Positions 53,082 to 62,131 of a stretch of 64,000 nucleotides of DNA are shown here, piece by piece. The notes beneath the pieces are model-generated. The model did no database searches and was not told where the DNA came from. It saw nothing but the letters and a program-made list of their open reading frames with translations. Position numbers and translations under genes: made by a program. The stretch comes from Pseudomonadales bacterium (GTDB lineage: Bacteria > Pseudomonadota > Gammaproteobacteria > Pseudomonadales > Halieaceae), in the NCBI GenBank assembly GCA_024234675.1, contig JACKNU010000001.1, forward strand, positions 956,709 through 1,020,708. The letters run 5' to 3'. Position 1 is the first letter of the stretch, and every line of letters begins with the position of its first letter.

Positions 53082-54785
53082 ATGTACAAGGAACTGAAGG
53101 AAACCATTGCAGCGATGACCGCCCCCGGCCAGATGTTCAGCCTTGCCGAGGCCGAGGTGGCCGGCAACAAGGTCAGGACCTGGGCCATGGCCCCCAATTC
53201 ACTGCGCGACATCTGGCTCAGTACGGCCAATCACGCCACGGCGGACTACCTGGTCTACCGCGATGAGCGCTGGACCTACAGCCAGGCCCACGAGGAGGTA
53301 GCTCGCATCGCCAACTGGCTGGTCACCCAGGGAGTGGGCCAAGGGGATCGAGTGGCGATCGCCATGCGCAACTACCCGGAGTGGATGCTGTCCTACTGGG
53401 CCATTGCCAGCATCGGCGCGGTCTCGGTGGGTGTCAACGCCTGGTGGGTGACGGAGGAACTGCGCTATGGACTGCAGGACTCCGCTACCAGTGTGCTGAT
53501 ATGCGACAGCGAGCGCCTGGCCCGATTTGCCCAGATCCGCGACGATTTCCCCGCCATGAAAGTGGTCGCAGTGCGGGTGGACGACGCGCCCACCTGGGCC
53601 ACCCCCTGGAGTGAGGTGCTGGCGACAGAGCCGGCCCTGCCCGAGGCCACCATTGCGCCGGATGACGACGCCTGCATATTCTATACCTCGGGCACCACCG
53701 GCAAGCCCAAGGGCGCCCAGCTGACCCATCGCGGCTGCGTCAACAATATCTTCAGCGTCATTTTCTCCACCCTGTCCCAGGCTACCGCCCAGGCGAAGGC
53801 CCTGGGCAAGCAAGCCCCGAACCTGCTCGGCGGCGGCGGGCCACAGCTGGCCTCTATCATCGCCACCCCCCTGTTCCATGTCACCGCCAACAACTGCGCG
53901 GCGCAGACCGCCACCGTCGCCGGTGGCAAACTGGTCCACATGCACAAGTGGGACGCGGGCGAGGCGCTGCGCATTATCGAGGAAGAAAAAATCACCATTT
54001 TCAGCGGTGTGCCCACCATGAGCCGGGAAATCATCATGCACCCGGATTTCAGCAAGCGCGACACTTCCACCCTGTCCGCCCTCAACGGCGGCGGCGCGGC
54101 TGTGCAGCCGGACCTGGTCGCCAAGATCGCCAGGGCGGGGCGCGGCGCCCAGCCCGGCCAGGGATACGGCATGACCGAAACCTGCGGCATTATCAGCTCC
54201 GCCAGCGGGTTTTTCCTGGCTGACAAACCCACCAGCACCGGCATGCTGTTGCCGGTATTCGACATCAAGACCATCGACAGCAACGGCAAGCCGCTGCCTC
54301 CGGGAGAGCGGGGTGAAATCTGCGTACGCGGCCCCCAGGTGATCAAGGGCTACCTGAACCGGCCGGAGGCTACCGCCGATACCATCGTCGACGGCTGGCT
54401 GCACACCGGCGACATCGGCTACGTGGACGAGGACAATTTCGTCTACCTGGTGGACCGGGCCAAGGACATGGTGTTGCGCGGCGGTGAGAACGTGTTCTGC
54501 TCAGAGGTGGAAGTGGCGATCTACGAACATCCCGCCGTGGCCGAATGCTCTGTGTTCGCGGTGCCAGACGAACGCCTGGGCGAGGAAGTCGGCGCCGCCA
54601 TCTTCCCGGCCCCGGGCAGCAAACCCACGGCGCAGGAACTGCGCGAGTTCTGCAAGACCAGGCTGGCGGCTTACAAGGCGCCCCGCTACATCTGGATCCT
54701 GGACGAACCCCTACCGCGCAACGCCAGCGGCAAGTTCCTCAAGCGGGAGCTGAAGGAAATCCTGGACGTCGCCGACGCGGGCTAG
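53082..54785 (+). CDS. acyl-CoA synthetase (AMP-forming)
   Basis: This 567-residue enzyme has the ANL motifs: P-loop YTSGTTGKPKGAQLTH near residue 205, the GGGAAVQPDL segment, YGMTETCG, and the C-terminal GWLHTGDIGYVDEDNFVYLV with the hinge Asp and later RNASGKFLKRELK with the catalytic Lys. It activates a carboxylic acid to acyl-CoA using ATP. The ATG at 53082 gives the normal length, with GGGAG upstream. It converges with the ACAD genes and supplies their substrate class (inference). Confidence 0.9.
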   Translation: MYKELKETIAAMTAPGQMFSLAEAEVAGNKVRTWAMAPNSLRDIWLSTANHATADYLVYRDERWTYSQAHEEVARIANWLVTQGVGQGDRVAIAMRNYPEWMLSYWAIASIGAVSVGVNAWWVTEELRYGLQDSATSVLICDSERLARFAQIRDDFPAMKVVAVRVDDAPTWATPWSEVLATEPALPEATIAPDDDACIFYTSGTTGKPKGAQLTHRGCVNNIFSVIFSTLSQATAQAKALGKQAPNLLGGGGPQLASIIATPLFHVTANNCAAQTATVAGGKLVHMHKWDAGEALRIIEEEKITIFSGVPTMSREIIMHPDFSKRDTSTLSALNGGGAAVQPDLVAKIARAGRGAQPGQGYGMTETCGIISSASGFFLADKPTSTGMLLPVFDIKTIDSNGKPLPPGERGEICVRGPQVIKGYLNRPEATADTIVDGWLHTGDIGYVDEDNFVYLVDRAKDMVLRGGENVFCSEVEVAIYEHPAVAECSVFAVPDERLGEEVGAAIFPAPGSKPTAQELREFCKTRLAAYKAPRYIWILDEPLPRNASGKFLKRELKEILDVADAG

Positions 54786-54835
54786 CAGCGGCAAGGCGGG
54801 CACCGACGGGATCACTCCCGGTTACCCGTGCCGCT

Positions 54836-56041
54836 TTATTTCAGTTCGCTGGAACCCTTGCCCAGCACCTGGCGGGCCACGATCAGTTGCTGGATCTGCT
54901 GGGTACCTTCGTAGATGTCGATAATCTTGGAGTCGCGGGCGAACTTTTCCAGCAGCTGGGCCTTGCTGTAGCCCAGCTGCCCGCAGATCTCCACGCATTT
55001 GAGGGCTACCTGGTTGCCCATGCGCCCGGCCTTGGCCTTGGACATCGAGGCGTTCCTGGAGTTGGGCTGCTTGTTGTCCGCCATCCAGGCGGCCTTCAGT
55101 ACCAGCAGGCGCGCGGTCTCATACTCCGCCTCCAGTTCGTAGAGGTCGTTCTCCACCGCGCTCATCTGGTGATAACTCTTCTCAAAGTCCAGTTCGATGC
55201 CCTGCTCGGCCAGCAGTTCTTCGGTCAAATCCAGCGCCGCCCGGGCCAGGCCCACAGCCTGGGCCGCCACCATGGGGCGAGTATTGTCGAAGGTCTGCAT
55301 CACCCCGCCGAAGGCTTTCTTGCGCGCCTCCGCCGTGGTGGCGATCTCGGGATTGCCCAGCAGGTTGGCCTTCGGCACCCGGCAGTTCTCCAGCACGATC
55401 TGGGCTGTGTCCGAGGCCCGTATGCCCAGTTTGTGCTCCACCCGCGTCACCGTCATGCCCGGCGTGCCCTTGGGCACCAGGAAAGACTTGATCGCCGCCT
55501 TGCCCAGCGTCAGGTCCAGCGATGCCCAAACCACTACCTGCTTGCTGCGGTAGCCATCGGTCACGAATATCTTCTCGCCGTTGAGCACCCACTCGTCGCC
55601 GTCCAGCACCGCTGTAGTCTTGATGGCGGCGGAGTCGGAGCCGGCGCCGGGCTCGGTAATGGCCATGGCCGCGAACAGCTCGCCCCACTCGGCCTGCTGC
55701 TCGGCGGAGGCCACCGCGCTCACCGCGGCATTGCCCAAACCGATGGTCGGCAGCGCCAGGAACAGCCCCACGTCACCCCAGCACAACTCCGCCGAGCTGA
55801 CCACCATGCTCAGGTTGTTGCCGTTACGGTTGGTGGTTTCACCGGCCGGCTGCGCGTCGACATCCTTGCCGCGGTTGGGCCTGGCGCGCAGCAGCTTGCT
55901 CAGCTCGTACAACTCCTCGGGCATCTCCTTCTGTTCCGCCAGGTCGTACTTGCGCGACAGGGGCCGCAGGCCATCCCGGGAAAACTGGCGCAGCAACACC
56001 CGGGTGTCCTCTATTTTTTTCGGTAGTTCCAGGTTTATCAT
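54836..56041 (-). CDS. acyl-CoA dehydrogenase with catalytic Glu
   Basis: This 401-residue protein is a typical ACAD: an N-terminal helical domain, ITEPGAGSDSAAIKT near residue 150, EKIFVTDGYRS, and a C-terminal domain with DIYEGTQQIQQLIVARQ, where the Glu is the usual catalytic base. It desaturates an acyl-CoA and passes electrons to ETF through FAD. It follows a second ACAD gene by 43 nt; paired ACADs often form mixed oligomers in steroid and branched-chain pathways. Confidence 0.9.
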   Translation of the reverse strand: MINLELPKKIEDTRVLLRQFSRDGLRPLSRKYDLAEQKEMPEELYELSKLLRARPNRGKDVDAQPAGETTNRNGNNLSMVVSSAELCWGDVGLFLALPTIGLGNAAVSAVASAEQQAEWGELFAAMAITEPGAGSDSAAIKTTAVLDGDEWVLNGEKIFVTDGYRSKQVVVWASLDLTLGKAAIKSFLVPKGTPGMTVTRVEHKLGIRASDTAQIVLENCRVPKANLLGNPEIATTAEARKKAFGGVMQTFDNTRPMVAAQAVGLARAALDLTEELLAEQGIELDFEKSYHQMSAVENDLYELEAEYETARLLVLKAAWMADNKQPNSRNASMSKAKAGRMGNQVALKCVEICGQLGYSKAQLLEKFARDSKIIDIYEGTQQIQQLIVARQVLGKGSSELK

Positions 56042-56084
56042 CGTGTCGCCCTCTCCAGATTCGCTTTATTGGGGTGCCGGGCCA

Positions 56085-57212
56085 TCAGGCCAGCAGCATG
56101 CCGTCGAGCACCGCCAGGGCCCGCAGGTTGCGATACCACAGTTCCACCGGGTGCTCCCGGGTGAAGCCGTGCCCACCCAACAACTGCACGCCGTCGGTGC
56201 CGACCTTCATGCCGTACTTGATGGCACTGCGGTGCGCCAAAAAGGCGCTGCGGGTAAAGTCCAGGCCACGCTCCGCCTGGCCGGCGGCGCGGTACACCAG
56301 CAGGCGCAGGCCCTCGATTTCCGTGGCCATGTCCGCCACCATGAACGCCACCGCCTGGCGATTGGAAATCGGCTCGCCAAAGGCCACCCGCTCATTCACG
56401 TAGGGGATGACATAGTCCAGCACCGCCTGGCAGGTACCCACCGCCAGCGCGGCGACAGCTATCCGGCTGAGGCTGAGCAGGCGCTCCGCGTCGAAGCCGG
56501 CGGCCAGCCGCGACGAGTCCGGCAGGGCGACATTATCCAGTGTCATCGCATACAGCGGCAGCGGGCGCAGGCCCATGTAGTCCTCGCGCTCGAAGCTGAG
56601 ACCGGCGCTGTCGCCCTCCACCAGGAAGCCCTGGGTGCCCTCCCCCTCCACGTCGGCAAATACCACCAGCAACCGCGCCTCGGGACCGAAAGCCACCATA
56701 CTTTTGCGGCCGTTCAGGACAAAACTGCCGTCCCCCTGCCGGGCGGCCTTCGTTTGCAAGCGGCGCGGATCGAAACCGATACCGGGCTCCATCCACGCCA
56801 GGGTCGCCGGGGTAAACTGCGCACTGGCCAGGGCCTGGCTCACCCGCTCCTGCTGCCCCGGGGTGCCACAGTCCATGATGCAGTTGATGACCGCCAGGGG
56901 CGCCAGGGTCGCGATCGCCATGGACATATCGCCGCAGGCCAGGTCCTCGATATTGAGCACGTTGGAAACCGGGCTGCGCCCGGCGCCCATGCCGCCCAGG
57001 GCCTCGGGAATCGGCATGAAATTCAGGCCCAGGTCTACGGTTTTGGCCAGCAAGCCCGCCGGCAGCTCGCCCGCCTCGTCAGCGGCCCGTGCCGCCGCGG
57101 CCATCTCCTCCCGGGCGAAGCGCTGCATTACCTCGCGGGTCATCTGCTGCTCTTCAGTCGGGGTTATGTCGAACAGCAGCTCTTCAGTGTCACTCATGGT
57201 CTGTGTTTGCAT
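56085..57212 (-). CDS. acyl-CoA dehydrogenase-like subunit lacking the usual Glu
   Basis: This 375-residue ACAD has an N-terminal domain with QRFAREEMAAAARAADEAGE, a middle ATLAWMEPGIGFDPRR that only loosely matches the usual TEPxAGSD, and a C-terminal domain with QLLGGHGFTREHPVELWYR. At the C-terminal place where the catalytic Glu of YEGT is normal, the protein ends in RNLRALAVLDGM, so it may be a non-catalytic or differently catalytic subunit. Two ATGs, at 57212 and 57197, are possible; AAGG lies directly before the first. It pairs with the following ACAD gene. Confidence 0.82.
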   Translation of the reverse strand: MQTQTMSDTEELLFDITPTEEQQMTREVMQRFAREEMAAAARAADEAGELPAGLLAKTVDLGLNFMPIPEALGGMGAGRSPVSNVLNIEDLACGDMSMAIATLAPLAVINCIMDCGTPGQQERVSQALASAQFTPATLAWMEPGIGFDPRRLQTKAARQGDGSFVLNGRKSMVAFGPEARLLVVFADVEGEGTQGFLVEGDSAGLSFEREDYMGLRPLPLYAMTLDNVALPDSSRLAAGFDAERLLSLSRIAVAALAVGTCQAVLDYVIPYVNERVAFGEPISNRQAVAFMVADMATEIEGLRLLVYRAAGQAERGLDFTRSAFLAHRSAIKYGMKVGTDGVQLLGGHGFTREHPVELWYRNLRALAVLDGMLLA

Positions 57213-57236
57213 CCTTGTTAGAGGTCTCGCTTTGAC

Positions 57237-57974
57237 TCAAACCTGGTCCACCACCGGTTTGCCGTGGCGAAAATAGACGAAAGGCCCCGGGTCGCCGGGG
57301 CCGTGCCCTTCCCGCAGGCGCCGCTCCACCTCGGCCAGCACGATGCGGGTAATATTGGGCAGCTCCAGCGCCTGGGCATCTTGCAGCGAAACCCAGTGCA
57401 ACTGCAATAATTCCCCGGAGCCCCGCGGCCGCTCGTGTACCTCACCCTGTATCAGTTCCGCGCCGGCCATGAAGAAGCGCGCATCGAAGCGCCGGTTGCG
57501 ATAGGGCGGGGTAATGGCGCGCGCCACCAGCTGCAACTGGTCCAGGCGGGGATTGACGTCGTACTGCAGGAAATCCCGCCACTGGGGTGAGCGGGTTTTC
57601 AGGGTCGGCGAGTGCGGCTCCCCCAGCACCAGCCCGGTTTCCTCGTAGGTTTCGCGAATCGCCGCCATGGCCAGTGCCCGGGCGCGGGTCTCGCTGCAGC
57701 CTCGCAGCAGGCGCGCCAGGACCGCCGGGTGCAGGTCGTGGGGCGGGCGCAGGCGGCCATCACACGGGTCAACCCTGCCCCCCGGGAACACGAACTTGTT
57801 GGGCATGAACTTGTGACCGGCGGCGCGCTGGCCCACCAGCACCCGGGGCAGCCTGCCGTCCCTGCGCACCACGATCAGGGTCGCCGCATCCCTGGGGCGC
57901 ACCGCCCTGCCGCCGCCCTCGCGGTACTCACCCGCGCCTGCCGGGGTGGGCTGGTACTGCGCGACGGAACTCAT
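57237..57974 (-). CDS. NUDIX hydrolase
   Basis: This 245-residue protein has a NUDIX domain: FVFPGGRVDPCDG at residue 61 onward, an insertion of about 30 residues, and then the helix AAIRETYEETGLVLG with the REx2EE metal site. The insertion between the GG and the REx2EE helix is like that in CoA- or acyl-CoA diphosphatases such as NUDT19 (family knowledge). Being between the sulfatase and ACAD genes (18 and 24 nt gaps), a CoA-related substrate is plausible. Confidence 0.8.
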   Translation of the reverse strand: MSSVAQYQPTPAGAGEYREGGGRAVRPRDAATLIVVRRDGRLPRVLVGQRAAGHKFMPNKFVFPGGRVDPCDGRLRPPHDLHPAVLARLLRGCSETRARALAMAAIRETYEETGLVLGEPHSPTLKTRSPQWRDFLQYDVNPRLDQLQLVARAITPPYRNRRFDARFFMAGAELIQGEVHERPRGSGELLQLHWVSLQDAQALELPNITRIVLAEVERRLREGHGPGDPGPFVYFRHGKPVVDQV

Positions 57975-57992
57975 ACGCCGGTGTCCGCGGTG

Positions 57993-59699
57993 CTAGTTCG
58001 GCCAGTAAATATACTCATCATCTTCCGCATAGGGTTCGATACCGGTCTTGTCGATACGCTGGGGCGACTGGATCACGCTGGGCCACAGGGGCTCGGCCTG
58101 CTCGGCGTTGTGCGCCGCCAACAGGGCCTCCAGGGCCGCTACCCGCTCTGGAAACTGCGCCGCCAGGTTGTGCTGTTCGGTGGGATCGGCACCCAGGTCG
58201 AACAACCATTTCTTCTGGCCGGTTCCCGGTGGTTGGTCGGGCTGGTCGGCACGGATCAGCTTCCAGCCGTCGTGCAGCACCGTCTGCTGGTAGCCCTCGC
58301 GCCAGAACAGCGTCTCGTGGGGCACGCCTTCGTGGGGCACGCCTTCGTGGGGCAGGCCAGCGCGCTCACCGGCCACAAAGGGCAGCAGGTCGACACCGTC
58401 GAGTTTGCGATCTGTGGGCACCTGGGCCCCGGCGGCGGCGGCCGCAGTGTGAAACACGTCCATATGGTGTACCGGCGCCGCCAGCACGCTGCCCGGCTGG
58501 ATGCGCGCGGGCCAGCGCGCCATGAAGGGCACGTGGGTGCCGCCCTCGAAGTGATTCAGTTTCCAGCCGCGATAGGGACTGTTGATCTCCGGCAGGCCGA
58601 TATAACCGGCGCCGCCGTTGTCGCTGGTAAAAATCACCAGGGTGTTCTCGCTCAAGCCATTGTCCTCGAGCGCCTGCAGTACCCGGCCGACGCTGCGGTC
58701 CAGGGCGCGAATCATGCCGGCGTATACCCGCAGGGTGTGGTCTGCAATATGCGGGAAGGCGTCATAGTCCTCCCGCTTCGCCTGCAGCGGATTGTGCACC
58801 GCCCAGTGCGCCAGGTAGAGGAAAAAGGGCCGGTTGCGGTTGGCCTCTATCACCTTGACGGCTTCATCGGTGTAGTAGTCTGTCAGGTACCCGTCCGGCG
58901 CAAAGGGCTCGCTGCCATTGAAGGTCGCCGCATAGCGGGCTGTCGCCCACACCATCTGGTCAACGTAATCCTGTTCGCGTTTGGCGTTCACCACATCCGG
59001 GTCGTCCTCCGGCAGGAACAGCGTGCCCGCCAGATTCAGGCTGTCGTCAAAGCCCTGCCGCTCGGGCACCATATCACCCACCGAGCCCAGGTGCCACTTG
59101 CCGATATGGGCGGTGTAATAACCCGCCTGTTGCAGTACCTCGGCCACCGTTATTTCACCCGGCGGCATACCCAGCTCGGTAATTTCCCGCATTCGGGCCG
59201 CTTTCTCGCGATCGATAAATATTGGCAGCGGCGGCGGGTCGAGATCGCTCATCCACTGGAAAATGGTGGGGCCAATCTTGAAAAACGGCGTGAACTCGAA
59301 ACCGAAGCGGGTGGAATAGCGACCGGTCATCAACGCGGCCCGGGACGGGGCGCAGACCGCGTTGGCCGCATAGCCGTTCTCGAACACCACACCCTGGCGG
59401 GCGATGGCATCGATATGGGGCGTCATCAGGCTGCCGTCGGCGGCGCCACCGTTGTACAGCGAGACGTCGTTGAAACCCATATCATCGGCCAGTATCAGGA
59501 TGATATTGGGCGGCCGCTCCCCCGGTGGCCGCTCGCTGGTGGCGGGGCCCTGAGGCCAGTTGACCGGCACATTCGGGCCCACCGGGCGCAGCACGGAACT
59601 GACAATGGGCAGGCCCCACACCAGGATGTTGACGCGGTTGTGCCAGGCCAGGGCTGCGCCTATGGCCAGCACGAGTAACAGGGAGATCAGCTTTTTCAT
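57993..59699 (-). CDS. sulfatase (formylglycine-dependent, arylsulfatase-like)
   Basis: This 568-residue protein has an N-terminal hydrophobic segment (LISLLLVLAIGAALAW), the sulfatase metal motif LILADDMGFNDVSLY (D72, D73), and the CxPSR motif in VCAPSRAALMTGR with C116, which must be converted to formylglycine. A HIGKWHLG follows. It hydrolyses sulfate esters, perhaps of a sterol- or polysaccharide-like substrate. It contains a short tandem GVPHE repeat from a 15-bp DNA repeat. It lies 63 nt after the DUF2855 gene in one run. No dedicated maturase (formylglycine generator) is seen nearby. Confidence 0.87.
   Translation of the reverse strand: MKKLISLLLVLAIGAALAWHNRVNILVWGLPIVSSVLRPVGPNVPVNWPQGPATSERPPGERPPNIILILADDMGFNDVSLYNGGAADGSLMTPHIDAIARQGVVFENGYAANAVCAPSRAALMTGRYSTRFGFEFTPFFKIGPTIFQWMSDLDPPPLPIFIDREKAARMREITELGMPPGEITVAEVLQQAGYYTAHIGKWHLGSVGDMVPERQGFDDSLNLAGTLFLPEDDPDVVNAKREQDYVDQMVWATARYAATFNGSEPFAPDGYLTDYYTDEAVKVIEANRNRPFFLYLAHWAVHNPLQAKREDYDAFPHIADHTLRVYAGMIRALDRSVGRVLQALEDNGLSENTLVIFTSDNGGAGYIGLPEINSPYRGWKLNHFEGGTHVPFMARWPARIQPGSVLAAPVHHMDVFHTAAAAAGAQVPTDRKLDGVDLLPFVAGERAGLPHEGVPHEGVPHETLFWREGYQQTVLHDGWKLIRADQPDQPPGTGQKKWLFDLGADPTEQHNLAAQFPERVAALEALLAAHNAEQAEPLWPSVIQSPQRIDKTGIEPYAEDDEYIYWPN
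58316..58358. repeat. 15-bp tandem repeat within the sulfatase gene
   Basis: The unit CGTGGGGCACGCCTT is present twice exactly and a third time for 13 nt with one change. In the protein this gives the repeats GVPHE-GVPHE after an LPHE. The in-frame unit length is consistent with slippage that changes the count without a frameshift. Confidence 0.85.
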
Positions 59700-59762
59700 C
59701 TATACCTCGGCAATTGTGCCCGCGAGTACCAACCCGGGCTCGCCTCGCACCGGGACCCGCTG

Positions 59763-60848
59763 CTACAGCAGCGAGACCATAAGGCCCCGGGAGGGGGCAA
59801 TCTCATTGTCCAGTAACTGCCGCCACAATGCGGCGAGCCCGTCCACGTCGCGAATCCATTCCACCGCCAACTCGCCCTGCCACTTCTGCGCCACCTGGGC
59901 GCTGGCCGCCATGGCCTTGGCCATCGCTGCTCCCGGTCCCCACTGGGCATCGCGCTTGCCGATCTGCGCCGGGGCAAAGAAGAAAGTGGGTTTGGCACCC
60001 GGCAGGTCGCCGGTTTCGCCGCGCTGCTCCCAGTGGGTGGCGCCCACCATGGCGCTGTTCACCATGTTGGCCCCCAACAGCCGGTGCAAGGTCGCGGTCA
60101 GCCGCGCATCACCCGACATATCCACATAAGCCGCCGGCACCGCGGCATCGATGCGCTGCTCCTGGCCGTATGCCACCACCTCGTCACAGCAGCCCAGCCG
60201 CTCCACATAGGCCACGTTGCCCGGCGAAGTGAGGCCGATGACGCGCTGGCTGACCTGGGGGTCGGCGTGCAGCAGTTCCGCCAGGCCCGCACCGGTCTTG
60301 GAGGACACCGAGCCGATGAGCACCTGGCCGGCGCCGAAGAAGTCGTTGTCCACCAGGAAGTCGTAGATCAACCAGGAGGTAGCCAGCAGCGGAAACAGCA
60401 GGCAGCGCTCCACTTCCATGTCCTGCAGGAAGGCCGGCTCCGCCCGGGTACGGCGGTAGCCGTTGTACAGGGCGGGGAGCGCCTGGCGGTGCGCGGCGAC
60501 ATCGACAAACTGGTCTTCGCGCACCTTGCCCGGCTGCAGGATTGCATGGCTGGCCATGGGAAAGAATCCCCACAGGCGGTCGCCCACCGGCACCTGGTCA
60601 CAGCCGGAGGCCACCACCTCGGCGCAGCCCCACACGGGCACCTTGCCCCAGTTGTCCTCGGCGGGGTAATAGCCCCAGTAACCGATCAGGTCCCCGGTGA
60701 CCGCGTAGCTGACGTTGTTGGAGGTGAGGCCGAACTTGTCGATGGCGACCAGCACCTCGCCCTGCCCCGGCGCCGGTACGGGCCGGGTGACCACCGTGGT
60801 CCTGCGAGGGTCGGCGCGGTCCACCCATAATTCCGTACACTGTGTCAT
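59763..60848 (-). CDS. DUF2855 protein, quinone-oxidoreductase-like
   Basis: This 361-residue protein matches DUF2855: VAIDKFGLTSNNVSYAVTGD near residue 35, WGYYPAEDNWGKVPVWGCAEV, and a GSVSSKTGAGLAELL Rossmann-like strand. The family resembles MDR/zinc-type alcohol dehydrogenases without the metal residues and occurs in lipid/terpenoid clusters; function is unknown. The ATG at 60848 follows GGGAG with 6 nt spacing. It is the first gene of a five-gene minus-strand run. The ATGGCA-type palindrome lies 112 nt upstream. Confidence 0.78.
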   Translation of the reverse strand: MTQCTELWVDRADPRRTTVVTRPVPAPGQGEVLVAIDKFGLTSNNVSYAVTGDLIGYWGYYPAEDNWGKVPVWGCAEVVASGCDQVPVGDRLWGFFPMASHAILQPGKVREDQFVDVAAHRQALPALYNGYRRTRAEPAFLQDMEVERCLLFPLLATSWLIYDFLVDNDFFGAGQVLIGSVSSKTGAGLAELLHADPQVSQRVIGLTSPGNVAYVERLGCCDEVVAYGQEQRIDAAVPAAYVDMSGDARLTATLHRLLGANMVNSAMVGATHWEQRGETGDLPGAKPTFFFAPAQIGKRDAQWGPGAAMAKAMAASAQVAQKWQGELAVEWIRDVDGLAALWRQLLDNEIAPSRGLMVSLL

Positions 60849-61175
60849 TGCCTGCTCCCGCCGCGCGCTGCGCCCGGCCATTATTTCCCTGCCCCGCCTG
60901 CGCCGGTTGCTCCCCGGACGCTGGCACCAGATCGCCGAATTGTAGCACCGGCAGAATGTAATGGCACTTATAATGCCATAAGCTTCAATGGCGCGCTGCG
61001 GCCCGCAAGCAGCTCGCCGTCCCTGCTGGCGTGGGCACGGCGGATTTCCCTGACTGTTCGCTGTTGCAGGATCACCTCCGGTATTGTTGAGGCCGATATT
61101 ACCCTCGTATATTTAGAATAAAAACGCACTATAATGCCTGTTATTTTCGATTTATTAGAATATTCAGGGTGACCC
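60849..61175. other. divergent intergenic region DUF2855 / LysR
   Basis: This 327-nt stretch contains the palindrome ATGGCA-N7-TGCCAT (60961-60979), A/T-rich sequence with a TATAAT on the plus strand at 61130-61135 (a probable -10 for the LysR gene, about 40 nt before its ATG), and a TTCGAT/ATTAGAA element near 61147. I see no protein-coding or RNA gene in it. Confidence 0.6.
60961..60979. promoter_or_regulatory. 19-bp palindromic operator, DUF2855 promoter copy
   Basis: ATGGCA and TGCCAT flank CTTATAA, exactly the outer sequence and spacing of the TetR-promoter palindrome at 51709-51727; both are preceded by A and followed by A. It lies 112 nt before the DUF2855 gene. It may therefore be a second binding site for the same TetR regulator. 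Confidence 0.65.
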
Positions 61176-62072
61176 ATGCACAAAAGTACACTGGAACAAT
61201 GGCGCATGTTGCAGGCCGTGGTCGAGCACGGCGGTTTCGCCCAGGCGGCGGCGGCCGTACACAAAAGCCAGTCGACCATCAACCACGCCGTACACAAGCT
61301 GCAGGACCAGCTGGGGCTCAAGCTGCTGGAGGTCGTCGGCCGCAAGGCGCAGCTGACCGATGCGGGGGCACTGATGCTGCGCCGCGCCGGACAGCTGCTG
61401 GACCAGGCGGGCCAACTGGAAAATATCGCCGCCAGCCTGGCCACGGGCACCGAACCGGAGATCTACCTGGCGGTAGATGAGATCTATCCCTATGCCTGCC
61501 TTGCGGGGGCCCTGCAGGGACTGGCACGGGCCTATCCCAATACCCGGGTGGAACTGACCGAAACCGTGCTGTCGGGCGGTCCCGAGAAACTGCTGGCTGG
61601 CCAGGTAGACCTGCTGGTGGCGGGCAGCGTGCCCCGGGGCTTTCTGGGCGAGCCGATCCTGGAGGTGGAATTCATCGCCGTGGCCCATCCACAACACGCC
61701 CTGCACCGGCTGGGCCGGCCGCCCACCCTGCAGGACCTGGCCCGGCAGCGCCAGATCGTGGTGCGCGACTCGGCCCTGGGCGCGCGTGCCGACTCCGGCT
61801 GGTTGGGGGCCGAACAGCGCTGGACCGTGAGCCATGTGGCCACGTCTGTGGACATGATCGCCCGCGGCATGGGTTTCGCCTGGTTGCCGAGCACCCGCAT
61901 CGGCGCTCAGCTGGCAGCCGGTTCCCTCAGGGAGTTGCCCCTGGCAACCGGCTCTCGCAGGCTGGCCAATGTGTACCTGACCTACGCGGACCCCGACCTG
62001 GCCGGACCGGCAACCTGCGCCCTGGCGGCACTGTTGCGGGAGGAAACCCGCGGCTATCAAAATTCTTTCTGA
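61176..62072 (+). CDS. LysR-family transcriptional regulator
   Basis: This 298-residue protein has the LysR HTH: LQAVVEHGGFAQAAAAVHKSQSTINHAVHKLQ, and a C-terminal periplasmic-binding-like effector domain. It lies directly before the glutathionyl-hydroquinone reductase gene, separated by 126 nt with direct repeats of ATCGAACT. The repeats could be its binding sites, making the reductase gene its target (inference). The effector is unknown. Confidence 0.88.
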   Translation: MHKSTLEQWRMLQAVVEHGGFAQAAAAVHKSQSTINHAVHKLQDQLGLKLLEVVGRKAQLTDAGALMLRRAGQLLDQAGQLENIAASLATGTEPEIYLAVDEIYPYACLAGALQGLARAYPNTRVELTETVLSGGPEKLLAGQVDLLVAGSVPRGFLGEPILEVEFIAVAHPQHALHRLGRPPTLQDLARQRQIVVRDSALGARADSGWLGAEQRWTVSHVATSVDMIARGMGFAWLPSTRIGAQLAAGSLRELPLATGSRRLANVYLTYADPDLAGPATCALAALLREETRGYQNSF

Positions 62073-62075
62073 TAT

Positions 62076-62131
62076 ATCGAACTATTAAGCCGCTTATTTG
62101 CAATTTTAATTCCATTCGATCGAACTCATTA
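62076..62131. promoter_or_regulatory. candidate LysR box region before the reductase gene
   Basis: ATCGAACTATTA (62076-62087) and ATCGAACTCATTA (62119-62131) are near-identical direct repeats 43 nt apart. The second overlaps the palindrome TTCGATCGAA (62115-62124) and abuts a TATGAT at 62130-62135, a possible -10. The arrangement fits regulation by the upstream LysR gene, but this is not proven. Confidence 0.4.
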
